From an uncultured Mycoplasmatota bacterium (GTDB lineage: Bacteria > Bacillota_I > Bacilli_A > RF39 > UBA660), in NCBI GenBank assembly GCA_900549625.1, contig URPE01000003.1:1-64000 (forward strand): 64,000 nucleotides of DNA, written 5' to 3'. A program made the position numbers and the translations under genes. Numbering within the stretch: position 1 is the first letter of the stretch; each line of letters starts with the position of its first letter. A model generated the notes under the pieces. That model did no database searches, was not told the DNA's origin, and saw only the letters and a program-made list of their open reading frames with translations. This document shows positions 45,801 through 54,684 of this stretch, in pieces.

Positions 45801-46193
45801 AGGAAAAATTTTTGTTTCTGGAAAATTAATCGGATTTTTAATAGGTAATGTGTCATTTTTATTAAAAATAATTAACAATCCAAAGATTAACAATAGCAAC
45901 AATAAGATAAAGAAAAAAGGAATACGATATTTCAAAGTAATATAACTATTATTACCAACGAAAACATATCCCTTATTAAATCCTAACATTTTGGTTTTCA
46001 CTTCATATTTCTCATTTTTAAAATATAGTAAATCCAATTCTTTTTTTTCAGAATTGGATTTATATTTTTTTAATTTAGTACATCCAATAACAATATTATT
46101 TTGGTTTTTCTTTAACTCTTTTCTTGTTATATATGGAATTTCTTTATAATATTTTGAATTTTCATGCTCAATAACATTATAACTTTTACTCAT
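42852..46193 (-). CDS. Large InlB-type (Listeria-Bacteroides, Flg_new) repeat membrane protein
   Basis: 1113 residues. A cytoplasmic N-terminal ~88 residues is followed by one membrane segment (FFFILLLLLLIFGLLIIF) and then about eleven to twelve tandem InlB B-repeats of ~75 residues, each with a GYxFxGW-type core. The C-terminal ~85-residue domain is distinct and rich in Tyr and Gly, possibly SPOR-like. There is no sorting signal, so it is anchored by its N-terminus with the repeats outside. It is the second gene of the operon, after the SpaA-type protein. A role in donor-recipient contact is inference. Confidence 0.85.
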   Translation of the reverse strand: MSKSYNVIEHENSKYYKEIPYITRKELKKNQNNIVIGCTKLKKYKSNSEKKELDLLYFKNEKYEVKTKMLGFNKGYVFVGNNSYITLKYRIPFFFILLLLLLIFGLLIIFNKNDTLPIKNPINFPETKIFPDNNKDSVEDKKKEDDPYKYVPNRKKVEEAKGIKYYISFDSNDGSGTMESITCKGNEVCKLPKNSMTKEGYIFTGWSTEKNGEPIYLDEMDVFNLTTKDNENIILYAMWKIETYNVEFFDYDGSVISKSKYDYGESVIAPENPKRLGYTFSKWDNDIVNEVKTDLTYNALYDVNNYEISYNLSGGAFEDNAPLTYTVEDDLFDIPKPSKKGYTFLGWTDDKTKEPIIDYKINQGTIGNIKLLANYKTNSYKLIYNTNGAREQISPKKINFDEIYGELPTISKKGYKLINWTDENNNEVSSKNVFNEDKDITISANWEIIKYDITYNLVGGVIEDNPLNYNVEENIILPNPVKEGYIFLGWTSKNDDEPKINYEIKKGSTGNLKLTANYKPISYSIIYNSSSGTGKMESTKIKYNNKENLRKNTFTKEGYNFLGWSTIPNGNVTYKDEQEIYNLSCNDNDVINLYAVWEIIKLNVKYYDLFGGVLKEEEVDYGNMPTPPENPFLDGYTFTGWSPSINSVKTNVDYHAQYTKNQYIIKYDLNTGSSKDLKEINFDVESNAITLPNPTREGYTFLGWTGDNGLRAEINVVIPKGTIGNKNYKANWIANVYRVSLNPNSGIVNPSYVDISYNSLYGTIPEATKKGYSFEGWFYNNLLIKEDTVMNISFDHEIKANWKIIDYSITYNLNGGSLSSSISKYNIETDTFLLPKPTKEGYTFLGWTGDNGTIPSDNVEIEKGSIGNKVYTANWKPIEYSISYNLDGGSISSQPTNYNIESNTIALSQPTKKGYTFLGWTGTELTTATKNVIIAKGSVGNRNYIATWSKNYYTVNYYVNNNLWTQRSVGYGDEIPNLNGQDVLDSYHKFHGWNGWVSNMPDYDVTLTASVTEAYCQLITGHGPYGNASALLSVFQSAGWTGQISEAPSAPGYYLVVTDYTLTRAQAETQKNYIASHTNYTNYNFPYLYWVAIQCTNGYSSAWTRAKGQSQFN

Positions 46194-46213
46194 TCAATAC
46201 TCCTTTCATAATA

Positions 46214-49200
46214 TTACTTTCTTTTTTTCTTTTTAATAATTGATCTAGTTAAAGTAATTACGCCAATCAATGATACTCCACCAATTATTAAATATAAAGT
46301 TTTATTTGCTTCATATCCAGTTTGAACACCTTTATCAATTTTAACAGCTGGTAAAAGAGTATTTTGATATTTTATACTATAAGTTAAGTCTTCATCTGTT
46401 TCTACCAAATTATCATTAACAAACAAACCTTCATCATTCAAAGTTACCCTTACTATTTCAGATGAAATTGAGTAACCTATCGGAGCTGATTCTTCACGAA
46501 TGAACCAGTGCCCATACTTTATTGGGATTAATGCAGTACCATTTTCCGTATTAGCATTATAAGTTCCAATTACCTCATTACATTTCTCATCTTTACATAA
46601 TTTAAACGAAAAATCTTTACTAACAATATTTTCTAATGTCTTATCATCTACTTTATTAATTAAAATATAATTTTTAATAGCTTTATTATAGATTTTTTCT
46701 GAATTAGATATTTTCTCTATATTTTTTCCTTTGTACTTTGTATCAACTGATAGTTTTTCTTCATTTTTATAATATCCATTTAATTCCTTTTCCTCACTTA
46801 TTTCAAAATAAGTTTCATCATCATAAGATAATGGTAAGTCAGCATTAAATACATATTTACCTTTATTATCTGTTGTTCCAGTTTCTATTTTCTCACCAGC
46901 ATGTACTAATATTTTTCCATCATAAGACAAAATATCCTTAGTAGCTGTTAAATTAAAAATAACACCTTCAAGTGTCATATTTGTTTCAGCATCTAATTTT
47001 GTTAAATTAACTTCTACTTTTTGTCGTTTATTAGTAATTGACAATGTTTTTAAAATAATTGGAGTTACATTATCTTTAAATTCCAAATTTATTTTATATT
47101 TATTAGTATCAATTATCATTCCTTTTGGAACTTCATATTCATAAACCAGATATTTCCCCAATGGAAGTTCTTTAGACAAGGCATCATTATTACATGTTGT
47201 AGTTACCTTATCAACAATTTCACCCTTTTTATAAATGATAGAGCCATCTGCTGGATCAATTATATCTTCATCTGCTTGAATATTTACAGTCATACCAGCA
47301 AGACATTTTTCTTCATAAATAAATTTCGTATTTCCATTTTTATCTTTTTCAACACCAGTTAGAACTTCACCTTTCTTCTCAATTTTTATTTGTCCTTTTA
47401 CTGCTTTGTCATACATAGTAACAGTCAATATTGGATCTCCATCATCATCAACCTCTACAATATTTGAATTTGTTACTTTAAAATTTTGACCATCAGAATT
47501 AATCAAATAAAAATCAGGACTTTCAATTTCTTCAAGAATCCAATTTCCAGCTTTAACTTCTAATGGTAATTGAAAAAATCCTTTGTCTGAAGTCTTCCAT
47601 GTATCATAAGTCTTATCAGCTACCTTTTGTTTTAGATATTCACCTGTTTCAGCGTTTTTAATCTTAAAAGTAGTATTTGACATTGTAATTAACTTATTGG
47701 TATCTTTATCTCTTTTTACAAGTTTTACATAGGAAGTAAAATTACGATTATTAATTATATATTTTACGGTATCTTGATTTTCTCTTGCAACCTTGAATTC
47801 CCATGTATTTTTGATCATATCTGTATCTACTTTACCTTTTACTTGTTTAACAATAAATGTTCCATAAGCAAGTTTTCTAGTTTTAGCATAGCCTTTGTCT
47901 GATGTAACTAATTTATCATATTCTTTTTCTGTAAATTCATCTCTATGATTCCAAGCCTCTTCTATACTTCCATATTTATCAACATATTTTTTTGCAACTA
48001 CTAAAAATTCAGCATCTTTTTCTTTTTCTACTATTTCTGATTCATCACCTGAAGTAATTATTTTTTCAAGTTCAAAATCTCCAACAATAACATTTTCTTT
48101 TGAAGTTGTTTTATTTATTACTGTTTTTGTTTCTTGATTAGCATAGTCCAAAGTAAACTTATGAACTGTTTTATCAACAGAATAACCTTCTCCAGCTGTT
48201 AGTTCACGCCACTCATAGTCGCCCAAATATAAATTATCTACTTGTGCCATTCCGTTTTCAATACGAACTCTAGTTATTTCTGTTCCTTTATTATATATAA
48301 TAGAATCATCAGCTGGATCTAAAATATTCTCACTTGCATATAAACCATATAATGCACCATCAATAACTGCTTCATTTTGGGCATGTTTAACATCAGCATC
48401 TTCTTTATACAAATAAGCTGTACCTTTAACTCTTTCGTTGGATAAACTTACTTTAATACTACCACTACCTGTTACTTTATCACTTACTGTATTATTCTCT
48501 GGATTTAACCAATACTTTGTTTTTGTTTTAGTTTCTATAACAGTATAAGTGTGTGTTTGTGAAGCCTTTTGATTAGCAGAATTTTGAGCTTCAGCGTCAG
48601 CAGCTGTTTGAGCTTCTATTTTACTATGATATGCACCACGCTGATTTACTTCATTCTTTCCTGCATCTCCTAAATCATCCCAATTTGTTACATAAGTTTT
48701 TGGTGAAGATGTAGATGAATGAGTTACTACAGAAGTTGATTTTGCATTTCCATTAGCGTCAGTTATAGCAGATGAAAACTTAACACCATCTCTATAAAAG
48801 TCAACTTCTACACCAGATAAAGGTTTATCACTTTCAATATCTGTTTTATGAAATGATACTTCTACCTTTTCTTCTGCACTTTTTGTAGAAGACAATGTTT
48901 CATATATAGGTTCAACTTCAGTTAATCTAAATACATGAATATAATCCATTGAATTTACTGTTATATTTGTTAATCCAAATGTTGTAATTCCAGAAGCTAA
49001 TACAGCATCCCCAACACCATAATTATATCCATTTGCACCATACATTGATATTTTATTACCATAAATATGAATAAAGCCAACATGTCCACTACCAGTATAG
49101 TTTGCCTTGTCCTCTGGTCGTTGAATAACTAAATCACCATTTTTAAATAAACTTGCATTGGCTTTTACATCTTTAGCATATCCTGACCAAATATGCTTAG

Positions 49201-49549
49201 CATCTTCTGGATGATTCATAGCATTAGTATACATAGCTGATGGAGCATATCTAGCACCTGTTCCATCTGGCTGTTTTGTATTAATATCATACGGATGAGT
49301 TCCTACAATTGAGGTTCCAATACCTAGTTTATTTAATGTACGAGTAACTAACCCAGTACATGTTCCTACTTCTCCATATCCCCAATCACTATAAGATTGA
49401 GCTGTTTCTATTATTTTATCTCCTGATACATTCGATAAAGCATGTACCTGTGTTACTAACAAATTAGTTGGTATTGAAGTAAGTAACATACCAGTAGTTA
49501 GAAACAAACTAAAAATTTTTTTGAATTTCATACCAATTTTCTTTTTCAC
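46214..49549 (-). CDS. Secreted CHAP-like/SpaA (Cna-B) surface adhesin with VQTG sorting signal
   Basis: 1111 residues. Signal peptide to about residue 38, then a Cys-His hydrolase-like domain (GTCTGLVTRTLNKLG ... GHVGFIHIYG). Several SpaA/Cna-B beta domains follow (for example EVNLTKLDAETNMTLEGVIF), of the kind stabilised by isopeptide bonds. The C-terminus is GVQTGYEANK, a hydrophobic segment and KKKKRK. VQTG in place of LPxTG suits a class B sortase, and one is encoded in the same operon. Start GTG with GAAAGGAG. First gene after the main promoter. Confidence 0.88.
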   Translation of the reverse strand: MKKKIGMKFKKIFSLFLTTGMLLTSIPTNLLVTQVHALSNVSGDKIIETAQSYSDWGYGEVGTCTGLVTRTLNKLGIGTSIVGTHPYDINTKQPDGTGARYAPSAMYTNAMNHPEDAKHIWSGYAKDVKANASLFKNGDLVIQRPEDKANYTGSGHVGFIHIYGNKISMYGANGYNYGVGDAVLASGITTFGLTNITVNSMDYIHVFRLTEVEPIYETLSSTKSAEEKVEVSFHKTDIESDKPLSGVEVDFYRDGVKFSSAITDANGNAKSTSVVTHSSTSSPKTYVTNWDDLGDAGKNEVNQRGAYHSKIEAQTAADAEAQNSANQKASQTHTYTVIETKTKTKYWLNPENNTVSDKVTGSGSIKVSLSNERVKGTAYLYKEDADVKHAQNEAVIDGALYGLYASENILDPADDSIIYNKGTEITRVRIENGMAQVDNLYLGDYEWRELTAGEGYSVDKTVHKFTLDYANQETKTVINKTTSKENVIVGDFELEKIITSGDESEIVEKEKDAEFLVVAKKYVDKYGSIEEAWNHRDEFTEKEYDKLVTSDKGYAKTRKLAYGTFIVKQVKGKVDTDMIKNTWEFKVARENQDTVKYIINNRNFTSYVKLVKRDKDTNKLITMSNTTFKIKNAETGEYLKQKVADKTYDTWKTSDKGFFQLPLEVKAGNWILEEIESPDFYLINSDGQNFKVTNSNIVEVDDDGDPILTVTMYDKAVKGQIKIEKKGEVLTGVEKDKNGNTKFIYEEKCLAGMTVNIQADEDIIDPADGSIIYKKGEIVDKVTTTCNNDALSKELPLGKYLVYEYEVPKGMIIDTNKYKINLEFKDNVTPIILKTLSITNKRQKVEVNLTKLDAETNMTLEGVIFNLTATKDILSYDGKILVHAGEKIETGTTDNKGKYVFNADLPLSYDDETYFEISEEKELNGYYKNEEKLSVDTKYKGKNIEKISNSEKIYNKAIKNYILINKVDDKTLENIVSKDFSFKLCKDEKCNEVIGTYNANTENGTALIPIKYGHWFIREESAPIGYSISSEIVRVTLNDEGLFVNDNLVETDEDLTYSIKYQNTLLPAVKIDKGVQTGYEANKTLYLIIGGVSLIGVITLTRSIIKKKKRK

Positions 49550-49643
49550 AATATTCTCCTTTCATCAAAAAATGGTACTACTAAATTTTAAGGAATAGCT
49601 CTCATCTCCTTTCTTTATAAGAAAAAAAGAGAAAAAAAGGCAT

Positions 49644-49670
49644 AAAAAAACAGACATTCAAATATGTCTG
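49644..49670 (-). terminator. Terminator-like attenuator in the leader of the main operon
   Basis: Stem CAGACAT / ATGTCTG with a 6-nt loop followed, on the minus strand, by TTTTTTT. It lies downstream of the promoter at 49704-49732 and about 100 bp upstream of the first gene's start. It would therefore stop most transcripts unless antitermination occurs, as in other conjugative element leaders. Confidence 0.65.
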
Positions 49671-49703
49671 AATATACTCACCTTACATTTTCTCCATAAT
49701 ACC

Positions 49704-49732
49704 ATTATAGCATGATTTTATAGGACAGTCAA
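49704..49732 (-). promoter_or_regulatory. Main promoter of the element's long operon
   Basis: On the minus strand TTGACT (49727-49732), a 17-bp spacer and a perfect TATAAT (49704-49709). It is the best sigma-A promoter seen in the window and points at the surface-protein and transfer genes. Confidence 0.75.
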
Positions 49733-49762
49733 CGGACATTTTTAAAATAAGTAGAATAATTT

Positions 49763-49990
49763 TTAAATAATTTGAATTCTATCCAGCGATTCCATTAAAC
49801 TAACATTATATACTTCAAAATTCGAAAACGCCTCATCTAAAGAATTGTAAGATAATTTTCTATTAGAATATAAAATTGCATATATTATTACCTTATCATT
49901 TATTTCTTCTATGATATATTCTAAACTATATAATTTAAACTTTAAAACTTTTAATTCATTAAATTTTTGTTTTATACTTTCATAATCCAT
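49763..49990 (-). CDS. Small hypothetical protein
   Basis: About 75 residues from the ATG at 49990 (ribosome binding site GGGTGAT). Not recognised. It follows the GNAT gene in the same direction and is probably cotranscribed with it. Confidence 0.55.
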   Translation of the reverse strand: MDYESIKQKFNELKVLKFKLYSLEYIIEEINDKVIIYAILYSNRKLSYNSLDEAFSNFEVYNVSLMESLDRIQII

Positions 49991-50019
49991 ACAATCACCC
50001 ATAATATAAAATAACAAAA

Positions 50020-50556
50020 TTAATTATTATCTAACTTCTTCAATAATATGTGTCTTTTAATATTTTCATCTTTTTTATAAAATGTTTTTATTTCAAATCC
50101 CATATCTTGTAAATTCTTTAAGCTAAATTCATTTCCAAAAGTAACCTCTGCTACTATATTAAAAATTCCTTTCTTCTTAGCTTGAAGTTCTAAATAATTC
50201 ACTAACATTTTTTGTAATCCGTTTCCCCTATATTCTGGTAAAACTATAACCCCATCAATATCTGCACATTTTCCTGTTATATCTGGAATAAAGTTTTTAA
50301 TTTGTTCCATTCTATCTGATACTGATAAAAATATCCAAGCAATCATTTTTTTATTATAAAATGCACCATATATTTCACCATCTTTATCAGGATTATTCAC
50401 AATTCTTAAATAGCTTTCTTCTTTAAATGGTAAAAAATATCCTTTTTCACTTTCTTTAAAATTATCAATTACTACTTCTTGAATATTATAAATATCTTTA
50501 ACATCATTACTATCACAAATTCTAATCTCAACTTTATTTAAGTCTATTTTAAACAT
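50020..50556 (-). CDS. GNAT-family N-acetyltransferase
   Basis: 178 residues. Acetyl-CoA-binding motif A is in VIVLPEYRGNGLQKMLVNY, followed by NIVAEVTFGNEFSLKNLQDMGF. It would transfer an acetyl group to an amine; the substrate is unknown. The ATG has a strong GGAGGAAGG ribosome binding site. It lies between the main operon's promoter and the invertible-promoter island and may not belong to either. Confidence 0.8.
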   Translation of the reverse strand: MFKIDLNKVEIRICDSNDVKDIYNIQEVVIDNFKESEKGYFLPFKEESYLRIVNNPDKDGEIYGAFYNKKMIAWIFLSVSDRMEQIKNFIPDITGKCADIDGVIVLPEYRGNGLQKMLVNYLELQAKKKGIFNIVAEVTFGNEFSLKNLQDMGFEIKTFYKKDENIKRHILLKKLDNN

Positions 50557-50652
50557 AACCTTCCTCCATATTACACAATAAATAATTAAATAAATCTAAA
50601 AATATTGTACCACAAAAAAAGAAAATATTTATTATTCATATTCAAATACAAC

Positions 50653-50681
50653 AAAAAAAGTAGTATATTATAAAACTACTT
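50653..50681 (-). terminator. Terminator at the end of invertible unit 1
   Basis: Stem AAGTAGT (50658-50664) / ACTACTT (50675-50681). On the minus strand it is followed by TTTTTTTG. The stop codon of the 50676 gene lies inside the stem. Confidence 0.65.
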
Positions 50682-51827
50682 CTTTCTTATAGATAAAACA
50701 GCAGGATTTACTGTTCCTTTTTCATCAGCATCTTCGATTCCATATTTTTTATTCCAATGTTTTCTATATTCTTCACCTTGTTTTGAAAAATGTGATAATG
50801 CGTTTGCTGTAGCACCAGCCATAAAACCACTTAATCCTAACTCTTCATCATAAACTTGTTGTTCTGCTTCTTCAAAAGAAATACCTTCTTCCATTTTTTT
50901 CATCATAGATATAGTTGCTTTTACAACAAATACTGAATAACCATCATTACTATTATTATCAGCAAATTGTAACCACTCTTCTGCTGTTTCTGGCTTAACT
51001 AATGTTAATCCTTCCCTCATTAAAGTATATTTCATTTTTTTAGCCTCAGCATCCCCTTTTTCTTTTGCTTCAGCCCATGCTTTATCTTGTTGTTCTTTTT
51101 CAGCTTGTTCAGCATCTACTATTCTATCACCAAATATTAATCTTTTAGAAGCAAATATATCTTCAGCTTTTCTTCTATCATATTCAGGTTCAATAAATGG
51201 ATTTGAATATAATACCTCACCATCTTTTGAAGTTATATCAGAAATTGCAGCTCCATATCCAACAAATGGTATACCACTATATCCAATTTCTACATTTATA
51301 AAATCAGTTACATTCTTTAATTCAGCTGTTTCTTCTTGCTTAACACCATACCACCATCCTGTGTATGATACATCTTCTCCAATATGTTCTCTTAATTTTT
51401 CAAACATAGCTTTTGCTTTTGACTCTTTGTCTTGTTCTTTTTGAGCTATAAGTTCATCAAAAGTCATATCTCCTTCTTGCATTGGTAAAAATGATCCTGC
51501 TTGAGTATGACAAACATATTGATAACCATTTCCTTCCATGTTACTAATTAGTATTCTATAATCTGGATTATTTCCATACTGTGCTTTAACTTCATCTAAA
51601 CTTAATCTCTTACCATAATAAATCCATTTTGAAAAATTTGATTTTTCTCCATCAAAACTTTTTTCACCATCTACAACAAATTCTTTGTCATAAAAACGAA
51701 AGCCTTGCATTTTACCATCATTTTCAATTTTCATTGGATCTCTTTCTTCAACTTCTGAAATTGAAGATTCACTAAATAATACTCCTCTGTAAATTTTTTC
51801 AACATAACTTTTCTTTACTTTTTCCAT
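50676..51827 (-). CDS. Hypothetical protein controlled by invertible promoter 1
   Basis: 383 residues, not recognised, soluble, no signal peptide. A glutamate/lysine-rich helix lies at about 245-270. The C-terminal region LGLSGFMAGATANALSHFSK is the only compact hydrophobic part. The ATG has AAAAGGGGG upstream, the same style of ribosome binding site as the first genes of all five units, and lies 28 bp from the inverted repeat. With the promoter in the orientation assembled here it should be silent. Confidence 0.75.
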   Translation of the reverse strand: MEKVKKSYVEKIYRGVLFSESSISEVEERDPMKIENDGKMQGFRFYDKEFVVDGEKSFDGEKSNFSKWIYYGKRLSLDEVKAQYGNNPDYRILISNMEGNGYQYVCHTQAGSFLPMQEGDMTFDELIAQKEQDKESKAKAMFEKLREHIGEDVSYTGWWYGVKQEETAELKNVTDFINVEIGYSGIPFVGYGAAISDITSKDGEVLYSNPFIEPEYDRRKAEDIFASKRLIFGDRIVDAEQAEKEQQDKAWAEAKEKGDAEAKKMKYTLMREGLTLVKPETAEEWLQFADNNSNDGYSVFVVKATISMMKKMEEGISFEEAEQQVYDEELGLSGFMAGATANALSHFSKQGEEYRKHWNKKYGIEDADEKGTVNPAVLSIRKK

Positions 51828-51854
51828 ATCAATATTTCCCCCTTTTGCAGTCGC

Positions 51855-52023
51855 AAAGTGTAATACTATAAGAAAAAGTAATATCTATTTGCTATTTCAT
51901 TAGTATTTTAATATTGTTTTTTTAATATGATTAAAAAACATATATGGTCAAATTTGACAATTGCTCATTTTTATGTTAGAATACAAGCCATATCAAGCAG
52001 AAAATCTCAAAGTATTACACTTT
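51855..52023. promoter_or_regulatory. Invertible promoter segment, unit 1 (promoter away from gene: OFF)
   Basis: Left repeat 51855-51869 and right repeat 52009-52023 are inverted copies (AGTATTACACTTTG shared exactly, 14 bp; core ATTAC). Between them, on the plus strand, are TTGACA (51954-51959), a 17-bp spacer and TAGAAT (51977-51982), 26 bp from the right repeat. The right repeat is part of a 12-bp stem followed by a T-rich tract (52002-52036), a terminator. The promoter therefore makes only a short RNA in this orientation; inversion would point it at the 50676 gene. Confidence 0.8.
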
Positions 52024-52029
52024 GAGATT

Positions 52030-52917
52030 TTATTTTTGCAATTTTTTTATGTGCTCTAATTCAACCTTTTCACCTGTAAATTTGTTAATATAATCAAACA
52101 TAGAATTTGCATCATCAATAATATCATATCCTTGCACACCCATTTCTTCAGGGCGACAAATTACAATATCATTTTCAGCAAGAGAAATTACTTTTCTAAT
52201 TGTATAGTCATCACAGGTTCTACCATAGCCACTTGTCCAAGCACTAGTTATATCTGGAGTCTGTTCCATTAATCTAAATACTAATCTTCTAAAAAATGAT
52301 GGATGAGAAAACGGAAAAAACAATTTTTGTATATTAAGCCTTTCTCCACTCTTTTTTAGATTCAATTTAACATAATGTATTTGATTATATTCACTAGACA
52401 TAGTAAAAACATTTAATCCTACACTAAATCCCATATTCTCTAAAATTTCAACAATACTTAATGTGATCGCACCACGATTAAAAATTTCGTTTGATGATGC
52501 CATTGCCAAATTAGCTGCATTAAAGTATATATCTATATGTTGGCGTTTTGGATATTGTCTATTTAACATAGAAAGTGGGTTACCTTCTAAATATGCTTTA
52601 ACATCTGGAGCATAACCGACATAAAAATTATATTGTTTGCTTTTTTTTCTAGATAATTTTATATACTTTTCTAAGGTATTTTTTAATTCAACAAGTTTCT
52701 CAAAATTGTCATGATAACCATACTTACACAATTCCTTTGCTTCTTCTAAAGATTGTGTTTTACAAAAATCATAATCTCCTGTTTCACTTGATAAATTTCT
52801 ATATCCCCATACTCCACTATTTATTGGTGCATTCTCAATATAATCAAGAAATTCTGCTATGGAATCAAAATCATATTCCATAATATCATAATCATCTTTT
52901 TTATAATACTTATACAT
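52030..52917 (-). CDS. Probable VWA-like (DUF7192-type) partner of the MoxR ATPase
   Basis: 295 residues. The segment IDIYFNAANLAMASSNEIFN, then RGAITLSIVEILENMGFSVGLNVF, resembles phage DUF7192 proteins, thought to be VWA-like partners of MoxR ATPases (from memory of the family, moderate confidence). It lies 1 bp downstream of the ATPase gene, the usual pairing. Its stop codon lies in the terminator stem of unit 1, which may end its transcript as well. Confidence 0.65.
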   Translation of the reverse strand: MYKYYKKDDYDIMEYDFDSIAEFLDYIENAPINSGVWGYRNLSSETGDYDFCKTQSLEEAKELCKYGYHDNFEKLVELKNTLEKYIKLSRKKSKQYNFYVGYAPDVKAYLEGNPLSMLNRQYPKRQHIDIYFNAANLAMASSNEIFNRGAITLSIVEILENMGFSVGLNVFTMSSEYNQIHYVKLNLKKSGERLNIQKLFFPFSHPSFFRRLVFRLMEQTPDITSAWTSGYGRTCDDYTIRKVISLAENDIVICRPEEMGVQGYDIIDDANSMFDYINKFTGEKVELEHIKKLQK

Positions 52918-52918
52918 A

Positions 52919-54664
52919 TTATCTACTCAATCTTAAACGCTTAATACCATCATAGTATTTATTGTCAGAACTTATATTTTGCATATTACCAATTATTGTA
53001 TTCACATCATCTTGTCCCAAATTTTTTACAACATTAGATGTTAATGTATCATTAACAGGTATTCCGTTTATTTCTTTCTTATATACTTTGCCAATACCAC
53101 GAGTGGAAACAATGTGAGGTATTTTTGATTGATATACTGCATTTCTAAATGCCCACATAAATTGTAAAACTTCATCATTTGGATATAACGCTTTTTCTAA
53201 ATTTGTATCATAATCAAAGAATATGTTATCAAATCTATCTAGTGTTGCTCCATCTAGTGCATTTCTTCCTACATATTGTAAGTCTGCACCTTTTCCCCAT
53301 GTATTTGCTGCTGCAATTATTCTAAAATCAGGATGCCTATCAATTGTTTCGTGTGGAAAAGCCATATATCCATTAGCAAGTGCTGAATTTATAACAATAA
53401 GTGCTGAGGGATCAGAATTATCTATTTCATCTAAGAAGAATATTCCACCATTTTTAAATGCTTTATAAAATTCTGTATCTCTATAATTACCACCTGCGTC
53501 TATAAAGCCAGTTAATTTAAACTCATTTGAAGCATTATTGGTATAATACATATGTTGTCCCAAAGCGTCAGCCACTTGTGATATAGCAACATTTTTACCA
53601 CTTCCTGCTGGACCAATTAACATAATCGGTTCATCTAATTGTACCTGTGATAAAATTTGCTCAAATTTTTCATGATAGAATCCACCTTTAGTTTGTCCTA
53701 ATACAGTATCTTTTAATTTAATAATATGAACAACTGGTACATCTATTCTACTGGCATATTCTGAAAGTTTTTCGTCAAATAATTCATTTAATTTATCAGT
53801 TATTTCATGTTCTAGACTAAATTCTTGAAGTGTATTCTTAATTATTTGCAATATTTGTTTCCTTGTTTCAGTATCTAACTCATTCAAAATAAAACTACTT
53901 ACTTTTTGTTGTGGATCTCCAGAAGATAGATATTCTTCAATATTTTCTTCTATTTTAGTTCTTATAGCTTCATCTGTAACTTGAACTAATAATGCATTTA
54001 ATCCATCAATTATTGAATCAGCATTTTGTTTTGTTTTTTTAATTAATACTGGATCTTTTCCTTTTTCTACTTTATCACCATCAATTGTGAAAAGTTCTCC
54101 ATTTTTCATATATGTGTTTTCATCCATTTCATGAACTTCTTCACAAAATTGTTGTAAAATATCTGCATCATTTGAAAACATTATTTCGTTATTTCTTTTT
54201 GTATATCCATAATATAAATGAGTATATTTACTATTAGGTTCTGTTACACCTGCAATAATGTCTTCACTATTATTGTCATATATAACTGAACAAAAGTGCA
54301 TATATTGACTCAATTTTTTAAACATATTTTCTCTGCTATCAGCATATAAACAGTTGGTAATTCTTTGATACCTATCAGAATCATCAATACCATATTTTGA
54401 AAAATTTCTACATGCTCTTTCTACTTCATTTTGATTATATCCATTTACTGATAAAATTCCAGTCCTTGAATCATAATGTGGATCTCTATCTTCTACATAA
54501 TTATCATAAATTATTTTAGCAAAAATTAAATCATTAGCAGTTTTATATTTTACCGTATAATTACTTGGGCAAATTCTATCTAATGCTCTATAAATATCAT
54601 TTTCTTCATATTCCTTTCCTTTATAGGCAATAAAAATTTGTCCACTTTTTTCTGTATTTTCCAT
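52919..54664 (-). CDS. MoxR-type AAA+ ATPase controlled by invertible promoter 2
   Basis: 581 residues. An N-terminal ~300 residues are unrecognised. The AAA+ domain has Walker A in LIGPAGSGKNVAIS (Asn follows the Lys where Ser/Thr is usual), Walker B in GGIFFLDEIDNSDPSA and a sensor region around FRIIAAANTWGKGADLQYVG. MoxR ATPases work with VWA proteins as chaperone/remodelling pairs, and one follows directly. The start is 21 bp from the left repeat of unit 2. Confidence 0.85.
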   Translation of the reverse strand: MENTEKSGQIFIAYKGKEYEENDIYRALDRICPSNYTVKYKTANDLIFAKIIYDNYVEDRDPHYDSRTGILSVNGYNQNEVERACRNFSKYGIDDSDRYQRITNCLYADSRENMFKKLSQYMHFCSVIYDNNSEDIIAGVTEPNSKYTHLYYGYTKRNNEIMFSNDADILQQFCEEVHEMDENTYMKNGELFTIDGDKVEKGKDPVLIKKTKQNADSIIDGLNALLVQVTDEAIRTKIEENIEEYLSSGDPQQKVSSFILNELDTETRKQILQIIKNTLQEFSLEHEITDKLNELFDEKLSEYASRIDVPVVHIIKLKDTVLGQTKGGFYHEKFEQILSQVQLDEPIMLIGPAGSGKNVAISQVADALGQHMYYTNNASNEFKLTGFIDAGGNYRDTEFYKAFKNGGIFFLDEIDNSDPSALIVINSALANGYMAFPHETIDRHPDFRIIAAANTWGKGADLQYVGRNALDGATLDRFDNIFFDYDTNLEKALYPNDEVLQFMWAFRNAVYQSKIPHIVSTRGIGKVYKKEINGIPVNDTLTSNVVKNLGQDDVNTIIGNMQNISSDNKYYDGIKRLRLSR

Positions 54665-54684
54665 ATTTTCCCCCTAACAATCTC

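Noticed and set aside
42852..46193. CRISPR-like or DNA tandem repeat array
   Set aside because: The regular repetition is protein-level InlB repeats of ~75 residues with diverged DNA, not short identical direct repeats with spacers.
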